From Pseudoclavibacter triregionum (GTDB lineage Bacteria > Actinomycetota > Actinomycetes > Actinomycetales > Microbacteriaceae), in the NCBI GenBank assembly GCA_910822395.1, contig OU365335.1:1240001-1304000 (forward strand): 64,000 nucleotides of DNA, given 5' to 3'. Shown here piece by piece: positions 1 through 7,518 of the stretch. The notes beneath the pieces were generated by a model. It made no database searches. It was given only the letters and a program-made list of their open reading frames with translations, and was not told where the DNA came from. The position numbers and the translations under genes are program-made. Position 1 is the first letter of the stretch. The number at the start of each line of letters is the position of its first letter.

Positions 1-78
1 GACCGTCCGGATGTGGGAGGATTGCCGCAGCGCCGACCGACTGCGGGCGGCCGAGGTCCTGCCCCTAAGGAGTCCGTC

Positions 79-831
79 ATGGCACGCATTCCCGTCGCCG
101 AACGCAGGGACGCGCTCATCGCCGCCACGATCCGCGTCATGGAGCGAGAGGGCATCGGCGAGACGACGACGCGGAAGATCGCGGCCGAGGCCGGGATGCC
201 GCTCGCCTCGCTCCACTACGCCTTCTCCTCCCGCGGCGAGCTCATCGCCGCCGCGACCCGCACGCTCGCAGAGGAGGTCTCGCTCGAGATGCTCGCCCGC
301 ATCGACGTGCACGACGAGCTCGAGGCCTCGATCGTCCGCACGATGACCGGCTACGCCGACTACCTCCGCGAGAACCCGGGCCGCATCAACGCCTTCCTCG
401 ACGCCCAGGTCGCGGGCCTGCGCATCCCCGAGCTCAACGACGTCGCCCGCAACCGCGTCGAGCGCGGCTACGAGATGGGCTCGTACTTCCTCCTCCGCGC
501 GGCCGCGGTCGCCGGCGCCGAGTACACGCAGCCCGTGCGGGAGCTCGCCGCCTGCCTCCTCCAGGGCATCGACGGCTTCTGCATCCACTGGCTCGCGACC
601 CGCGACGACGCGATCCTCGACCGCAGCATCCAGCTCCTCGCCCGCGCCATCGCGAACGCCTCCCGCCCGCTCGCCGACAGCGAGCGGCAGGCGGCCCTCG
701 AGTCGTTCAAGGCCACGTTCGAGGGCCTCGCCCCGCGCTCCGTCATCGAGGGCGAGGCGACGGTCGTCGAGGCCGCGACGGGCGCCATCCAGATCCCGCC
801 CGCCGAGCCCGCAGGGGAGACGACCCGATGA
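79..831 (+). CDS. TetR/AcrR family transcriptional regulator
   Basis: Predicted 250-aa one-component repressor. The N-terminal ~50 residues form a TetR helix-turn-helix (GIGETTTRKIAAEAGMPLAS then LHYAFSSRGEL), followed by an all-helical ligand domain of normal family length; the ligand is unknown. An in-frame start exists further upstream, but ATG 79 is chosen because AAGGAG at 67-72 is well placed and the TetR fold begins right after it. The stop overlaps the next start (ATGA at 828), so it is cotranscribed and coupled with the FAD-dependent oxidase gene that follows, and probably controls it. The promoter lies at or before the window edge. Confidence 0.85.
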   Translation: MARIPVAERRDALIAATIRVMEREGIGETTTRKIAAEAGMPLASLHYAFSSRGELIAAATRTLAEEVSLEMLARIDVHDELEASIVRTMTGYADYLRENPGRINAFLDAQVAGLRIPELNDVARNRVERGYEMGSYFLLRAAAVAGAEYTQPVRELAACLLQGIDGFCIHWLATRDDAILDRSIQLLARAIANASRPLADSERQAALESFKATFEGLAPRSVIEGEATVVEAATGAIQIPPAEPAGETTR

Positions 832-2123
832 GCGCCCGCCCCTGGACGAACTGGAGCCGCACGGCCCGGGCCACGCCGGCCCGCACCGAGCGCCCGACGG
901 CCGCCGACGAGGTGGCCGCCCTCGTCGCAGGGGCCCGCGAGCGCGGCGAGCGCCTGCGCCCCGTCGGCAGCCGCTTCTCGGCGAGCGGCCTCGCGGTCGC
1001 GCCCGAGGTCGCGGTCGACATGACGGCCATGCGCGGCATGCTCCGCGTCGACCCCGAGCGCGGCACGGCGACCTTCCTGCCCGGCACGACCCTCGGCGAG
1101 GCGATGGCCGCGCTCGAGGACGTCGGCCTCGCCTTCGCGAACCCGACCCGCAACATCGACGTCACCCTCGGCGGCGTCGTCGCGACCGGGGGCCACGGCT
1201 GGGGCCGCGGCTACGGCACGATCTCCTCGCAGCTCGAGGAGGTCGAGCTCGTCACGGGCGAGGGCCGCCGCATGCGCGTCTCGGCCCGGCGCAACGCCGA
1301 GCTCTGGCCGGCCGTCCGCATCGGCCTCGGCGCGCTCGGCATCATGACCGAGGTCACCTTCCGCGTCATCCCGGCCTACAGCGCGCGCGTCTCCGAGCGC
1401 ATGGAGTCATTCCGCGGCTTCCTCGACGACTACGCCGAGACGATGGCGTCCGCCGACCACGTCTCCGCGACCTGGCGCCCGCACACCGGACGCGTCGCCG
1501 TGCAGCGCGGCGTCCGCGAGCCGCACCAGGCGTCCGGGGCGATCCGCCCGGGCGTCGTGGCGTCCTCGGGCCAGGACTTCTGGTCGTCGGTGCGCATCGG
1601 CATCGCGAAGGCGGCGCCGGCGGTCGTCCCGACGCTCAACCGCATCTCGAACGTCCTCCACTCGCCGCTCAAGCGCAAGGGCAGCCCGGCCGCGGCGCTC
1701 GCCGCCCGCCCCGCCGTGCCGACCGCGACGCTCGAGTACGCGCTGCCGATCGACCGCGTGCCCGCCGTCATGCGCGAGCTCGACGAGATCATCGCCCGCC
1801 GCCGCCTCTCGGTGCCGAGCGAGGTGCTCCTCACGACGACCGCCCCGGATGACGCGTACCTCGCGACGAGCTACGGCCGCGAGGTCGGCAACATCGCGGT
1901 GCGGATGCCCTCGGCCATGGACCCGCGGTCGTACTTCGCCGCCGCCGAGGAGCTCTTCATCGACCACGGCGGGCTCCCGCACTGGGCGAGCGCGCACACG
2001 CTCACGGCCGACGAGATCGCGTACGTGCTGCCGCGCTTCGGCGACTTCCTCGCCGTGCGCCACCGCCTCGACCCGGAGCTCATGTTCACGAACGACCACC
2101 TCCGCCGCGTCCTCGGCGAGTAG
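828..2123 (+). CDS. FAD-binding oxidoreductase, aldonolactone oxidase type
   Basis: A 431-aa VAO-fold flavoprotein resembling L-gulono-/D-arabinono-1,4-lactone oxidases. The N-terminal half is the FAD_binding_4 (PCMH) domain: NWSRTARATPAR is the usual N-terminal signature, RPVGSRFSASGL binds FAD, and the GGVVATGGHGWG loop is where FAD is held. The C-terminal half matches the ALO domain, ending near HWASAHTLTADEIAYVLPRF and DPELMFTNDHLRRVL. It is expected to oxidise a sugar lactone or related alcohol using oxygen; the substrate cannot be read from sequence. The ATGA overlap with the TetR gene indicates one transcript. It converges on an MFS gene whose open frame runs antisense through its last ~700 bp. 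Confidence 0.85.
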   Translation: MSARPWTNWSRTARATPARTERPTAADEVAALVAGARERGERLRPVGSRFSASGLAVAPEVAVDMTAMRGMLRVDPERGTATFLPGTTLGEAMAALEDVGLAFANPTRNIDVTLGGVVATGGHGWGRGYGTISSQLEEVELVTGEGRRMRVSARRNAELWPAVRIGLGALGIMTEVTFRVIPAYSARVSERMESFRGFLDDYAETMASADHVSATWRPHTGRVAVQRGVREPHQASGAIRPGVVASSGQDFWSSVRIGIAKAAPAVVPTLNRISNVLHSPLKRKGSPAAALAARPAVPTATLEYALPIDRVPAVMRELDEIIARRRLSVPSEVLLTTTAPDDAYLATSYGREVGNIAVRMPSAMDPRSYFAAAEELFIDHGGLPHWASAHTLTADEIAYVLPRFGDFLAVRHRLDPELMFTNDHLRRVLGE

Positions 2124-3506
2124 CGCTGACCTGAGGTGGTTGAGGAGCGCCGAAGGCGCGTCTCGAAGCCACCGGCGGCACATGCCGAGCCGCATCAGCC
2201 GCTCGTTGGGCTCCTCCGTGCGCGGATCCGGGATCTCGCTGAGGTCGATGACCCCCGTCGGCGGCCCGCCCGGGCGCCACATCGCCGCGGCGTCCCGCCA
2301 CGCGAACATCCCCGCCCGGCGCAGGATGAGGAACGCCGCCGCGGCCGCGATGAGCCCCGAGGTGCCCGCGACGGCGATCGTGCCGCGCGGCCCGATCGCC
2401 TCGACGAGCCATCCGAGGATCGGCGCCCCGATGGGCGTCCCGCCGAGGAAGATCGCCATGTAGAGCGACATGACGCGGCCGCGCATGACCGGCTCGACCG
2501 AGCCCTGCACGAGCGCGTTCGCCGTGTTCATGGCCGTGAGCGCGAAGAAGCCGACCGCGATGTTCGCGATGGCGTACGACCAGAAGTCCGGCGCGACCGA
2601 CGACACGAGCAGCGCGACGCCGAAGAGCAGGCTCGAGATGAGCAGCACGCGGAAGCGCGCGCGATCGCGGCGGGCCGACATGAGCGCGCCGGAGAGCGAG
2701 CCGATCGCGAGGATCGAGTTGAGCAGGCCGAAGGCGTCGGCGTCCCGATGGAACTCGTCGGTCGACATCGTCGCGAGGAAGACCGGGAAGTTGAAGCCGA
2801 AGGTGCCCAGCAGGAACACCGCGACGAGGACGGCGATGATGTCCGGCCGCTTCGACACGTAGCGGATGCCCTCCCGCAGCTGCCCCGGCCCGCGCGGCGC
2901 CCGCGGGGGAGCGGAGAGCTCCGAGGCGCGCATCATGAGCAGCGCGAGGATCTGCAGGAGGAAGGTCGCCGCGTTCACGAGGATGACCGGCCCCGCGCCG
3001 ATGACGACCGTGAGCACGCCCGCGATCGCCGGCCCCAGCAGGCGCGCCCCGTTGAAGGACGTCGAGTTCAGCGCGATCGCGTTCGAGAGGAGCTCGGGCG
3101 ACACGATCTCCGAGACGAAGGCCTGGCGGGCGGGCGCGTCGAGCGAGGCGACGATGCCGAGGCCGAGCGCGAAGGCGTAGACGTGCCAGAGCTCGGCGAC
3201 GCCGAGCGTGACGAGCGTGCCGAGCCCGACGGCGAGCAGCATGAGGCCGATCTGCGTGAGGAGCAGGAGCCGGCGCTTCGGGATCCGGTCGGCGAGCACG
3301 CCCGCGAAGGGGGCGAGCACGAGCTGCGGGCCGAACTGGAGCGCCATGACGACGCCGAGCGCGGTCGCGTCGTGGTCGGTGAGCTCGGTGAGGACGATCC
3401 AGCTCTGGGCCGTCCGCTGCATCCACGTGCCGACGTTCGAGGCGAGGCTGCCGGCGAACCAGATGCGGTAGTTCCGCTCGGAGAGTGAGCGGAACATCGA
3501 GCTCAT
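1407..3506 (-). CDS. MFS transporter (DHA3-like), reads through its expected end
   Basis: The first ~440 residues are a Major Facilitator Superfamily exporter of the MFS_3/enterobactin-exporter type: start MSSMFRSLSERNYRIWFAG, loop ADRIPKRR after TM2, about 12 hydrophobic segments, and an Asp/Glu-rich tail (VIDLSEIPDPRTEE). ATG 3506 is chosen because this is the conserved N-terminus; the frame is open further upstream but not protein-like there. The recognisable protein should end near 2180, but the frame enters the dispersed repeat at 2131-2173 and meets no stop until 1407, giving a 699-aa ORF whose last ~240 residues are antisense to the FAD oxidase and look like shadow sequence. Either the repeat replaced the stop codon or there is an indel in this sequence. 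Confidence 0.75.
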   Translation of the reverse strand: MSSMFRSLSERNYRIWFAGSLASNVGTWMQRTAQSWIVLTELTDHDATALGVVMALQFGPQLVLAPFAGVLADRIPKRRLLLLTQIGLMLLAVGLGTLVTLGVAELWHVYAFALGLGIVASLDAPARQAFVSEIVSPELLSNAIALNSTSFNGARLLGPAIAGVLTVVIGAGPVILVNAATFLLQILALLMMRASELSAPPRAPRGPGQLREGIRYVSKRPDIIAVLVAVFLLGTFGFNFPVFLATMSTDEFHRDADAFGLLNSILAIGSLSGALMSARRDRARFRVLLISSLLFGVALLVSSVAPDFWSYAIANIAVGFFALTAMNTANALVQGSVEPVMRGRVMSLYMAIFLGGTPIGAPILGWLVEAIGPRGTIAVAGTSGLIAAAAAFLILRRAGMFAWRDAAAMWRPGGPPTGVIDLSEIPDPRTEEPNERLMRLGMCRRWLRDAPSALLNHLRSALLAEDAAEVVVREHELRVEAVAHGEEVAEARQHVRDLVGRERVRARPVREPAVVDEELLGGGEVRPRVHGRGHPHRDVADLAAVARREVRVIRGGRREEHLARHREAAAGDDLVELAHDGGHAVDRQRVLERRGRHGGAGGERRGRAALALERRVEDVRDAVERRDDRRRRLRDADAHRRPEVLARGRHDARADRPGRLVRLADAALHGDASGVRAPGRGDVVGGRHRLGVVVEEAAE
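2131..2173. repeat. Dispersed palindromic repeat, copy R1
   Basis: Imperfect inverted repeat with arms GGTGGTTGAGGAGCGCC and a matching CTTCGAGA-CCACC side (roughly GGTGGYTKAGGAGCGNNG...TCTCGANRCCACC). It sits between the convergent FAD oxidase and MFS genes, where it could act as a bidirectional terminator, and it coincides with the missing MFS stop. Three relatives lie at 5266-5591. Confidence 0.75.
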
Positions 3507-3640
3507 CCGGCGTTCGTCCTTTCCGTCGCGAAGGCCCGAGTCTACTCGCGGTCGCTCCGGGAGGGCTCTGGAGACGGCGGACGGCGGGGCCGGAGGCGGC
3601 CGGGCCGACCCCGGTCCGGGCCGTCCGGAGGCGCGGCGCA

Positions 3641-3646
3641 TAGAAT
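3641..3646 (+). promoter_or_regulatory. -10 element TAGAAT of the dsbA-like/VKOR operon
   Basis: TAGAAT matches the -10 hexamer seen before several other genes in this window. Unlike most of those it is 41 nt from the ATG, leaving a short leader with a GAGGAG ribosome site at 3672-3677. It lies in the divergent gap between the MFS and dsbA-like genes. Confidence 0.45.
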
Positions 3647-3687
3647 GAAGCGGTTTGGGCCCACGACCCCCGAGGAGAGCTGACGAC

Positions 3688-4524
3688 ATGGCACAGAAGG
3701 ACCGCGAGCACATCCGCCGTCTCCGCGAGGAGGCGAACGCGATCCGGCTCCGCCAGGAGGCCGAGCGACGCCGCAGCCGCACGATGAAGGCCATCGCGAT
3801 CATCGCGGGCTCCGCCGTCGTCATCGCCGGCATCGTCTGGCTCGCCGTCTTCGGCCCCTCGGTCTTCGGCCCGAAGGCGCCGGAGTTCACGACCGACGGC
3901 ACGATCTCGGTGACCGGCAGCGACGGCACGGAGCACGAGGTGCCCATCAAGTCGGCCGACGCGGGCTCCTCGATCGTCGTGGGCGACCCCGCGGCCCCGG
4001 TCACGATCGACTACTGGTTCGACTTCTCGTGCCCGCACTGCATCAACTACCACCACGCCACGGCTCAGACATTCCACGACCTCGTCGCGTCGGGCCAGGC
4101 GCAGGTGAAGTACCACCCCATCAACATCGTCGCCCCCTACGGCCGCCAGGCCGGCGCCGCGCTCCTCGCCGCGACGCAGCACCAGCCGGGCACCTTCTTC
4201 TCGGTCTACGACGGCCTCTTCCTCATCCCGGCCGCCGACCAGGGCTCGTGGGGCCCGGCCGACTACGCCGACATCATGGGCCAGTTCGGCGTGACCGACC
4301 AGGCCGCGCTCGACGAGATCCGCGCCGGCACGTACCTCCCGACGATCGACGCGCACACGACGCAGGCGACGACGAAGGACGGCGTGAAGGGCACCCCGAC
4401 CGTCGCCGTGAACGGCCAGATGCAGGACGGCCTGCCCGACTCGGCCGGCCTCATCGCGCTCGTCGGCGAGCACGGCGGCGACGTGAGCCAGCTCCCGACC
4501 GCCGCCCCGACGCCGACCGTCTGA
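3688..4524 (+). CDS. Membrane-anchored DsbA-like thiol oxidoreductase
   Basis: A 278-aa protein with a charged cytosolic N-terminus, one membrane anchor (about residues 33-53, AIAIIAGSAVVIAGIVWLAV) and an extracytoplasmic thioredoxin_4/DsbA domain. The active site is FSCPHC, Cys115 and Cys118; the cis-Pro loop is GVKGTPTVAVNG near residue 235. It should introduce or isomerise disulfides in exported proteins. ATG 3688 is preferred over the upstream in-frame ATG because it follows GAGGAG. Its stop overlaps the next start (TGATG at 4522-4526), coupling it with a VKOR homologue that can reoxidise it; this pairing is a recognised actinobacterial disulfide-forming system. Confidence 0.88.
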   Translation: MAQKDREHIRRLREEANAIRLRQEAERRRSRTMKAIAIIAGSAVVIAGIVWLAVFGPSVFGPKAPEFTTDGTISVTGSDGTEHEVPIKSADAGSSIVVGDPAAPVTIDYWFDFSCPHCINYHHATAQTFHDLVASGQAQVKYHPINIVAPYGRQAGAALLAATQHQPGTFFSVYDGLFLIPAADQGSWGPADYADIMGQFGVTDQAALDEIRAGTYLPTIDAHTTQATTKDGVKGTPTVAVNGQMQDGLPDSAGLIALVGEHGGDVSQLPTAAPTPTV

Positions 4525-5258
4525 TGCCCGCGACGGAGGCGGCCCGCGAGCCGGAGCTCGACCCGGAGCTCGAGGACGACGACCTCGAGGACGACGACCT
4601 CGAGGACGACCTCGACTTCGACCGCGCCTACGACGAGGGCGCCGTCGAGGACGATCCGCGCGTGCCCGGCCTCTTCCGGAGCCACTGCGCCTTCGCGATC
4701 CTCATGCTCGTGTGCGGGGCGATCGGCCTCGTCGCGAGCTCGATGCTCACGCTCGAGTACCTCCACAAGCTCACGGCGCCGGAGGAGCAGCTCCTCTGCG
4801 ACCTCAACCCGTTCATCACCTGCGGGCCGGCGATGCTCTCGACGGCGGGGCACGTGCTCGGCATCCCGAACATCATCGTCGGGCTGTTCTGCTTCTCGGT
4901 CGTCGTGACGACGGCGATGGCGATGCTCGCGGGGGCGCGGATGCGCCGCTGGTACTGGATCGGCATGCAGCTCGGCGTCCTCTTCGCCGCCTGCCTCATC
5001 TCGTACCTGCAGTGGTTCAGCGTCTTCGAGCTCGCCCGCCTGTGCCTGTGGTGCATGATCATCTGGTCGATCACGATCCCGCTCACGGTCGCCGTGACGG
5101 TGTGGAACATGGTGCGCGGCCACCTCGGCGAGGGCCTGCGCTCCTTCGGCCGGATGATCGCGGACTTCTGGTGGGCGATCGCCGTCGTGTGGGCGCTCTG
5201 CGTCGTCGGCATGATCCTCATCGGCATGTGGCAGACGATCCAGCTCTCCTTCCTCTAG
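4524..5258 (+). CDS. Vitamin K epoxide reductase (VKOR) family membrane protein
   Basis: A 244-aa integral membrane protein. An acidic N-terminus with a short tandem repeat (DDDLEDDDLEDDLD) is followed by about five membrane helices. The two redox pairs typical of bacterial VKOR are present: Cys92/Cys100 in the loop CDLNPFITCG, and CLWC (Cys174/Cys177) at the quinone-facing site. The predicted role is to reoxidise the DsbA-like partner encoded just upstream and pass electrons to menaquinone. The last helix (AIAVVWALCVVGMILIGMW) ends the protein. Translationally coupled to the upstream gene by TGATG. Confidence 0.88.
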   Translation: MPATEAAREPELDPELEDDDLEDDDLEDDLDFDRAYDEGAVEDDPRVPGLFRSHCAFAILMLVCGAIGLVASSMLTLEYLHKLTAPEEQLLCDLNPFITCGPAMLSTAGHVLGIPNIIVGLFCFSVVVTTAMAMLAGARMRRWYWIGMQLGVLFAACLISYLQWFSVFELARLCLWCMIIWSITIPLTVAVTVWNMVRGHLGEGLRSFGRMIADFWWAIAVVWALCVVGMILIGMWQTIQLSFL

Positions 5259-5265
5259 CTCCGCG

Positions 5266-5310
5266 CTGAGGCGGTTGAGGAGCGGCCGCAGGCCGCGTCC
5301 CGACACCACC
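5266..5310. repeat. Dispersed palindromic repeat, copy R2
   Basis: Same family as R1 (GCGGTTGAGGAGCGGCCGC, then GCGTCCCGACACCACC), starting 8 nt after the VKOR stop and probably able to act as its terminator. Confidence 0.7.
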
Positions 5311-5497
5311 GCCCCCCGGCATCCGCTGCCGACCCGGGCGTCCACTACTGCCATCCCGGCAGCGGACGCCCGTTCCGGTAGTCGATGCGCGCCGGCACGA
5401 CCAGCAACCGCTGGCCGATCGCTCATCCGCTGGCGCACTTCGGCCAGCCCGCGAGCGTTCGGCCAGCGAATGGCCGGTGGTAAGTGCTGGTGGGGTC
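5311..5497. other. Spacer with a duplicated repeat flank, no gene
   Basis: No credible coding sequence. The segment after R2 (GACCCGGGCGTCC, GCCATCCCGGCAGCG, GTAGTCGATGCGCGCCGGC) recurs after R4 at about 5618-5672, so repeat plus flank form a duplicated unit of roughly 120-140 bp. Confidence 0.6.
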
Positions 5498-5542
5498 GGT
5501 GGTTTCGAGACGCTCGCTGCGCTCGCTCCTCAACCACCTCAG
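5498..5542. repeat. Dispersed palindromic repeat, copy R3 (inverted)
   Basis: GGTGGTTTCGAGACGCTCGC...GCTCCTCAACCACCTCAG, in the orientation opposite to R2 and R4. With R4 only 8 nt away, R3 and R4 form a larger head-to-head palindrome. Confidence 0.7.
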
Positions 5543-5550
5543 GCGACCCA

Positions 5551-5591
5551 GGTGGTTGAGGAGGCGCCGCAGGCGCCGTCTCGACACCACC
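5551..5591. repeat. Dispersed palindromic repeat, copy R4
   Basis: GGTGGTTGAGGAGGCGCCGC, then GGCGCCGTCTCGACACCACC. The following ~90 bp repeat the flank of R2. Nothing gene-like lies between here and 5695. Confidence 0.7.
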
Positions 5592-5695
5592 GCCCCCAAG
5601 ACATTCGCTACCGACCCGGGCGTCCGCTACCGCCATCCCGGCAGCGCGGTAGTCGATGCGCGCCGGCACGGCCAGCGGATGGCCGAACGAACGCC

Positions 5696-5726
5696 GGAGG
5701 GCCCGGGTCGATGACCTGGGCCCTCC
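5696..5726 (-). terminator. Strong hairpin, likely terminator of the 5745-6413 gene
   Basis: A 14-bp stem (GGAGGGCCCGGGTC with GACCTGGGCCCTCC, one G-T pair) around a 3-nt loop GAT, 18 nt past the stop. No long T tract follows, as is common for actinobacterial terminators. Confidence 0.6.
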
Positions 5727-5744
5727 GAAGAGTGCGTGCGGGAG

Positions 5745-6413
5745 CTACGCCGTGCGGCGCTCGGACTCGAGGGCGGCCGGCGCGACCTCGGGGGTCGCGA
5801 TGGCGGCGAGCTCGTCGGTGTCGCTCGTCGGCTTGAGGAAGGCTTCGATGGCCTTCTGGTGCTCGGCCTCGGCGGTGGCGCGGCGGCCGGCGCGGAGCTC
5901 GCGGCGCGAGCCGCCCGCGGGCGCCTCGATCGCGGCGACCTCGCCGAGCGTGTTCTGGATGCGGCGCACGAGGTCGGCGACCATGATCTCGGAGAACATC
6001 GCGTCGTCGCCCGGCTCGCGGTCGGGGCGCCACTCGAGGCGGTAGCGGCCGCGCGCGCCGAACATGTCGGTGAGAAGCGCGGTGAGCTGCTCGCGGGCCT
6101 CGTCGGAGAGCGCGGCGGTCGGGTTGAGCAGGCGCGGCGGCTCGACGGCCTCCTGCGCGAGCTCGAGCCCGGCGAAGTTCGGGTGGTCGCTCAGCGGCAT
6201 CGCGGGGCGCTCGCTCGGCGCCGCGAGGACGATCTGCGGGCGGGCCGGGGCGAGCTCGCGCTCGCCGCGCTCGATCTCCGGGCGCCCGGGCTCGTGGGCG
6301 CCGGCGGGGAGCTGCGGCGCGGCGGGGGCCGCCTCGCGCTCGGCGGCGGGGTCGGCCGTCTCGTCGACGGGCTGCGCCTCGGCGCGGTCGCGCTTGCGGA
6401 ACCATCCGAACAC
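5745..6413 (-). CDS. Hypothetical protein, Microbacteriaceae type
   Basis: A 222-aa protein of unknown function. It starts FGWFRKRDRAEAQPVDE, has a low-complexity Ala/Glu/Pro-rich stretch to about residue 80, then a more conserved-looking part (LSDEAREQLTALLTDMFGARGRYRLEWRPD..., DDAMFSEIMVADLVRRIQNTLGE) and an Ala-rich tail. No signal peptide or membrane segment. GTG 6413 is selected because GGAAGGGG stands just before it and the frame upstream is not protein-like. It is followed by a strong hairpin. I do not recognise a domain. Confidence 0.65.
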   Translation of the reverse strand: MFGWFRKRDRAEAQPVDETADPAAEREAAPAAPQLPAGAHEPGRPEIERGERELAPARPQIVLAAPSERPAMPLSDHPNFAGLELAQEAVEPPRLLNPTAALSDEAREQLTALLTDMFGARGRYRLEWRPDREPGDDAMFSEIMVADLVRRIQNTLGEVAAIEAPAGGSRRELRAGRRATAEAEHQKAIEAFLKPTSDTDELAAIATPEVAPAALESERRTA

Positions 6414-6494
6414 GGCGTCCCCTTCCAGATCTCGCGCACGGCGGATGCCGAGCGGTGGTTCCAGTGTGGGAGCGCGGGACCTGCCCGCCGAGAG

Positions 6495-6538
6495 GACACG
6501 CCGCGGCCGGGCGGATGCCCGGCCCGACGCGCCGTGTC
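6495..6538 (-). terminator. Hairpin after the small membrane protein gene
   Basis: Outer arms GACACG/CGTGTC and inner arms GGCCGGGC/GCCCGGCC around GGAT, with an imperfect middle. It lies 2 nt past the 6541 stop and before the next minus-strand gene. Confidence 0.5.
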
Positions 6539-6540
6539 GC

Positions 6541-6750
6541 CTAGGCCGCGTGGCCCCGCTCGCGCTCGCGCTCGCGCTCCTCGTCGCGCTCGTCGAGGAC
6601 GGCGGCGACGGCGATGGCGACCGAGAGGCCCCACGAGATCCACATGAGGATCGTCTTCCAGCGACGGCGCTGGGTGGCGGTCTGGCGGAGGGTCGTGACG
6701 AAGCCCATGATCGACGAGAGCATGGCGCCGCTGGTGATGAACTTGCGCAT
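6541..6750 (-). CDS. Small membrane protein, unknown
   Basis: A 69-aa ORF (start MRKFITSGAMLSSIMGFVTT) with a possible amphipathic N-terminus, one hydrophobic helix (ILMWISWGLSVAIAVAAVL, about residues 34-52) and a highly charged tail made of Glu-Arg repeats (ERERERERG) encoded by a run of CTCGCG units. No clear ribosome site precedes ATG 6750. Composition and a following hairpin support it as real; function unknown. Confidence 0.55.
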   Translation of the reverse strand: MRKFITSGAMLSSIMGFVTTLRQTATQRRRWKTILMWISWGLSVAIAVAAVLDERDEERERERERGHAA

Positions 6751-6842
6751 GCGGCGAGGCTAACGGGCGCAGCTCGCGGAACCCTGCGGAGCGGCCGCGG
6801 AGCCGTGCGCCGCACGCCCCGACACGCCGGGGGCGCCCGCAT

Positions 6843-6879
6843 CCTGACCGGCGGGTCAGTGACTGACCGCCTGGTCAGG
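6843..6879. promoter_or_regulatory. Tandem palindromic operator for the TetR gene
   Basis: Two imperfect palindromes, CTGACCGGCGGGTCAG and CTGACCGCCTGGTCAG, separated by TGA, end immediately before a -10 like TAGGCT (6880-6885). The -10 is 6 nt from ATG 6892, so the transcript is probably leaderless and the sites cover the promoter: a classic TetR autorepression layout. Confidence 0.65.
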
Positions 6880-6891
6880 TAGGCTCGGAGC

Positions 6892-7467
6892 ATGCCCATC
6901 GAGAAGCCGGACACTGTCTGCGAGCTCCGCCGCATCGCCCTCGCCACCTTCGCGCGCCAGGGCATCGACGGCACGACCGTGCAGGAGGTCGCCGACGAGG
7001 CCGGATGCGCGAAGTCGAACGTCCTCTACCACTTCGGCTCCAAGGCCGGGCTCGTCCAGGCCGCCCTCGAGCCGGGCGTCGCCGCCTTCGAGGCCTTCGT
7101 CGACGGATTCGAGCAGCTCGGATCGCTCTCGGAGCCGGGCGTCGGCGAGGCCTTCGTCGACCTCATCCTCGAGCACCGGCTCGCCGCGAACCTCGTCCTC
7201 AACCGCTCCGGCGAGCTGCCGCCGGGCGCCGCGAGCGACCGAATCCAGTCGCTCATCGCCCGCCTGCAGCGCCGCTTCGAGCGGTCGGACGCCGAGGCCG
7301 CGGCCGCCGGGCTCGAGGCCGACGAGGCCCTCCGCCTCGGCGTCGTCATGGGCGGCGTCGCCTTCGCGGTCGCCGGCCCCATGTCGCCGCCCGCCGCCGA
7401 CCGCGATCCCGCCGAGCTCCGCGAGAGCCTCCTCCGCATCGTCCGCGGCTTCCTCCGCGCCGGCTGA
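6892..7467 (+). CDS. TetR/AcrR family regulator of an MMPL/YhgE operon
   Basis: A 191-aa repressor with a complete TetR DNA-binding domain at residues 10-55 (ALATFARQGIDGTTVQEVAD, then CAKSNVLYHFGSKAGLVQAA) and a helical effector domain. It starts a tightly spaced operon with an MMPL exporter (51 nt downstream) and a YhgE/Pip protein, and a tandem palindrome overlaps its own promoter. It therefore most likely represses itself and the two export genes until an envelope-active ligand, possibly a lipid or drug, binds. The ligand is not predictable from sequence. Confidence 0.87.
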   Translation: MPIEKPDTVCELRRIALATFARQGIDGTTVQEVADEAGCAKSNVLYHFGSKAGLVQAALEPGVAAFEAFVDGFEQLGSLSEPGVGEAFVDLILEHRLAANLVLNRSGELPPGAASDRIQSLIARLQRRFERSDAEAAAAGLEADEALRLGVVMGGVAFAVAGPMSPPAADRDPAELRESLLRIVRGFLRAG

Positions 7468-7518
7468 ACCGGCATCCCTCCTCCCCGCCGCCCGCACGCA
7501 CCCCCGAAGGCATCCCCC

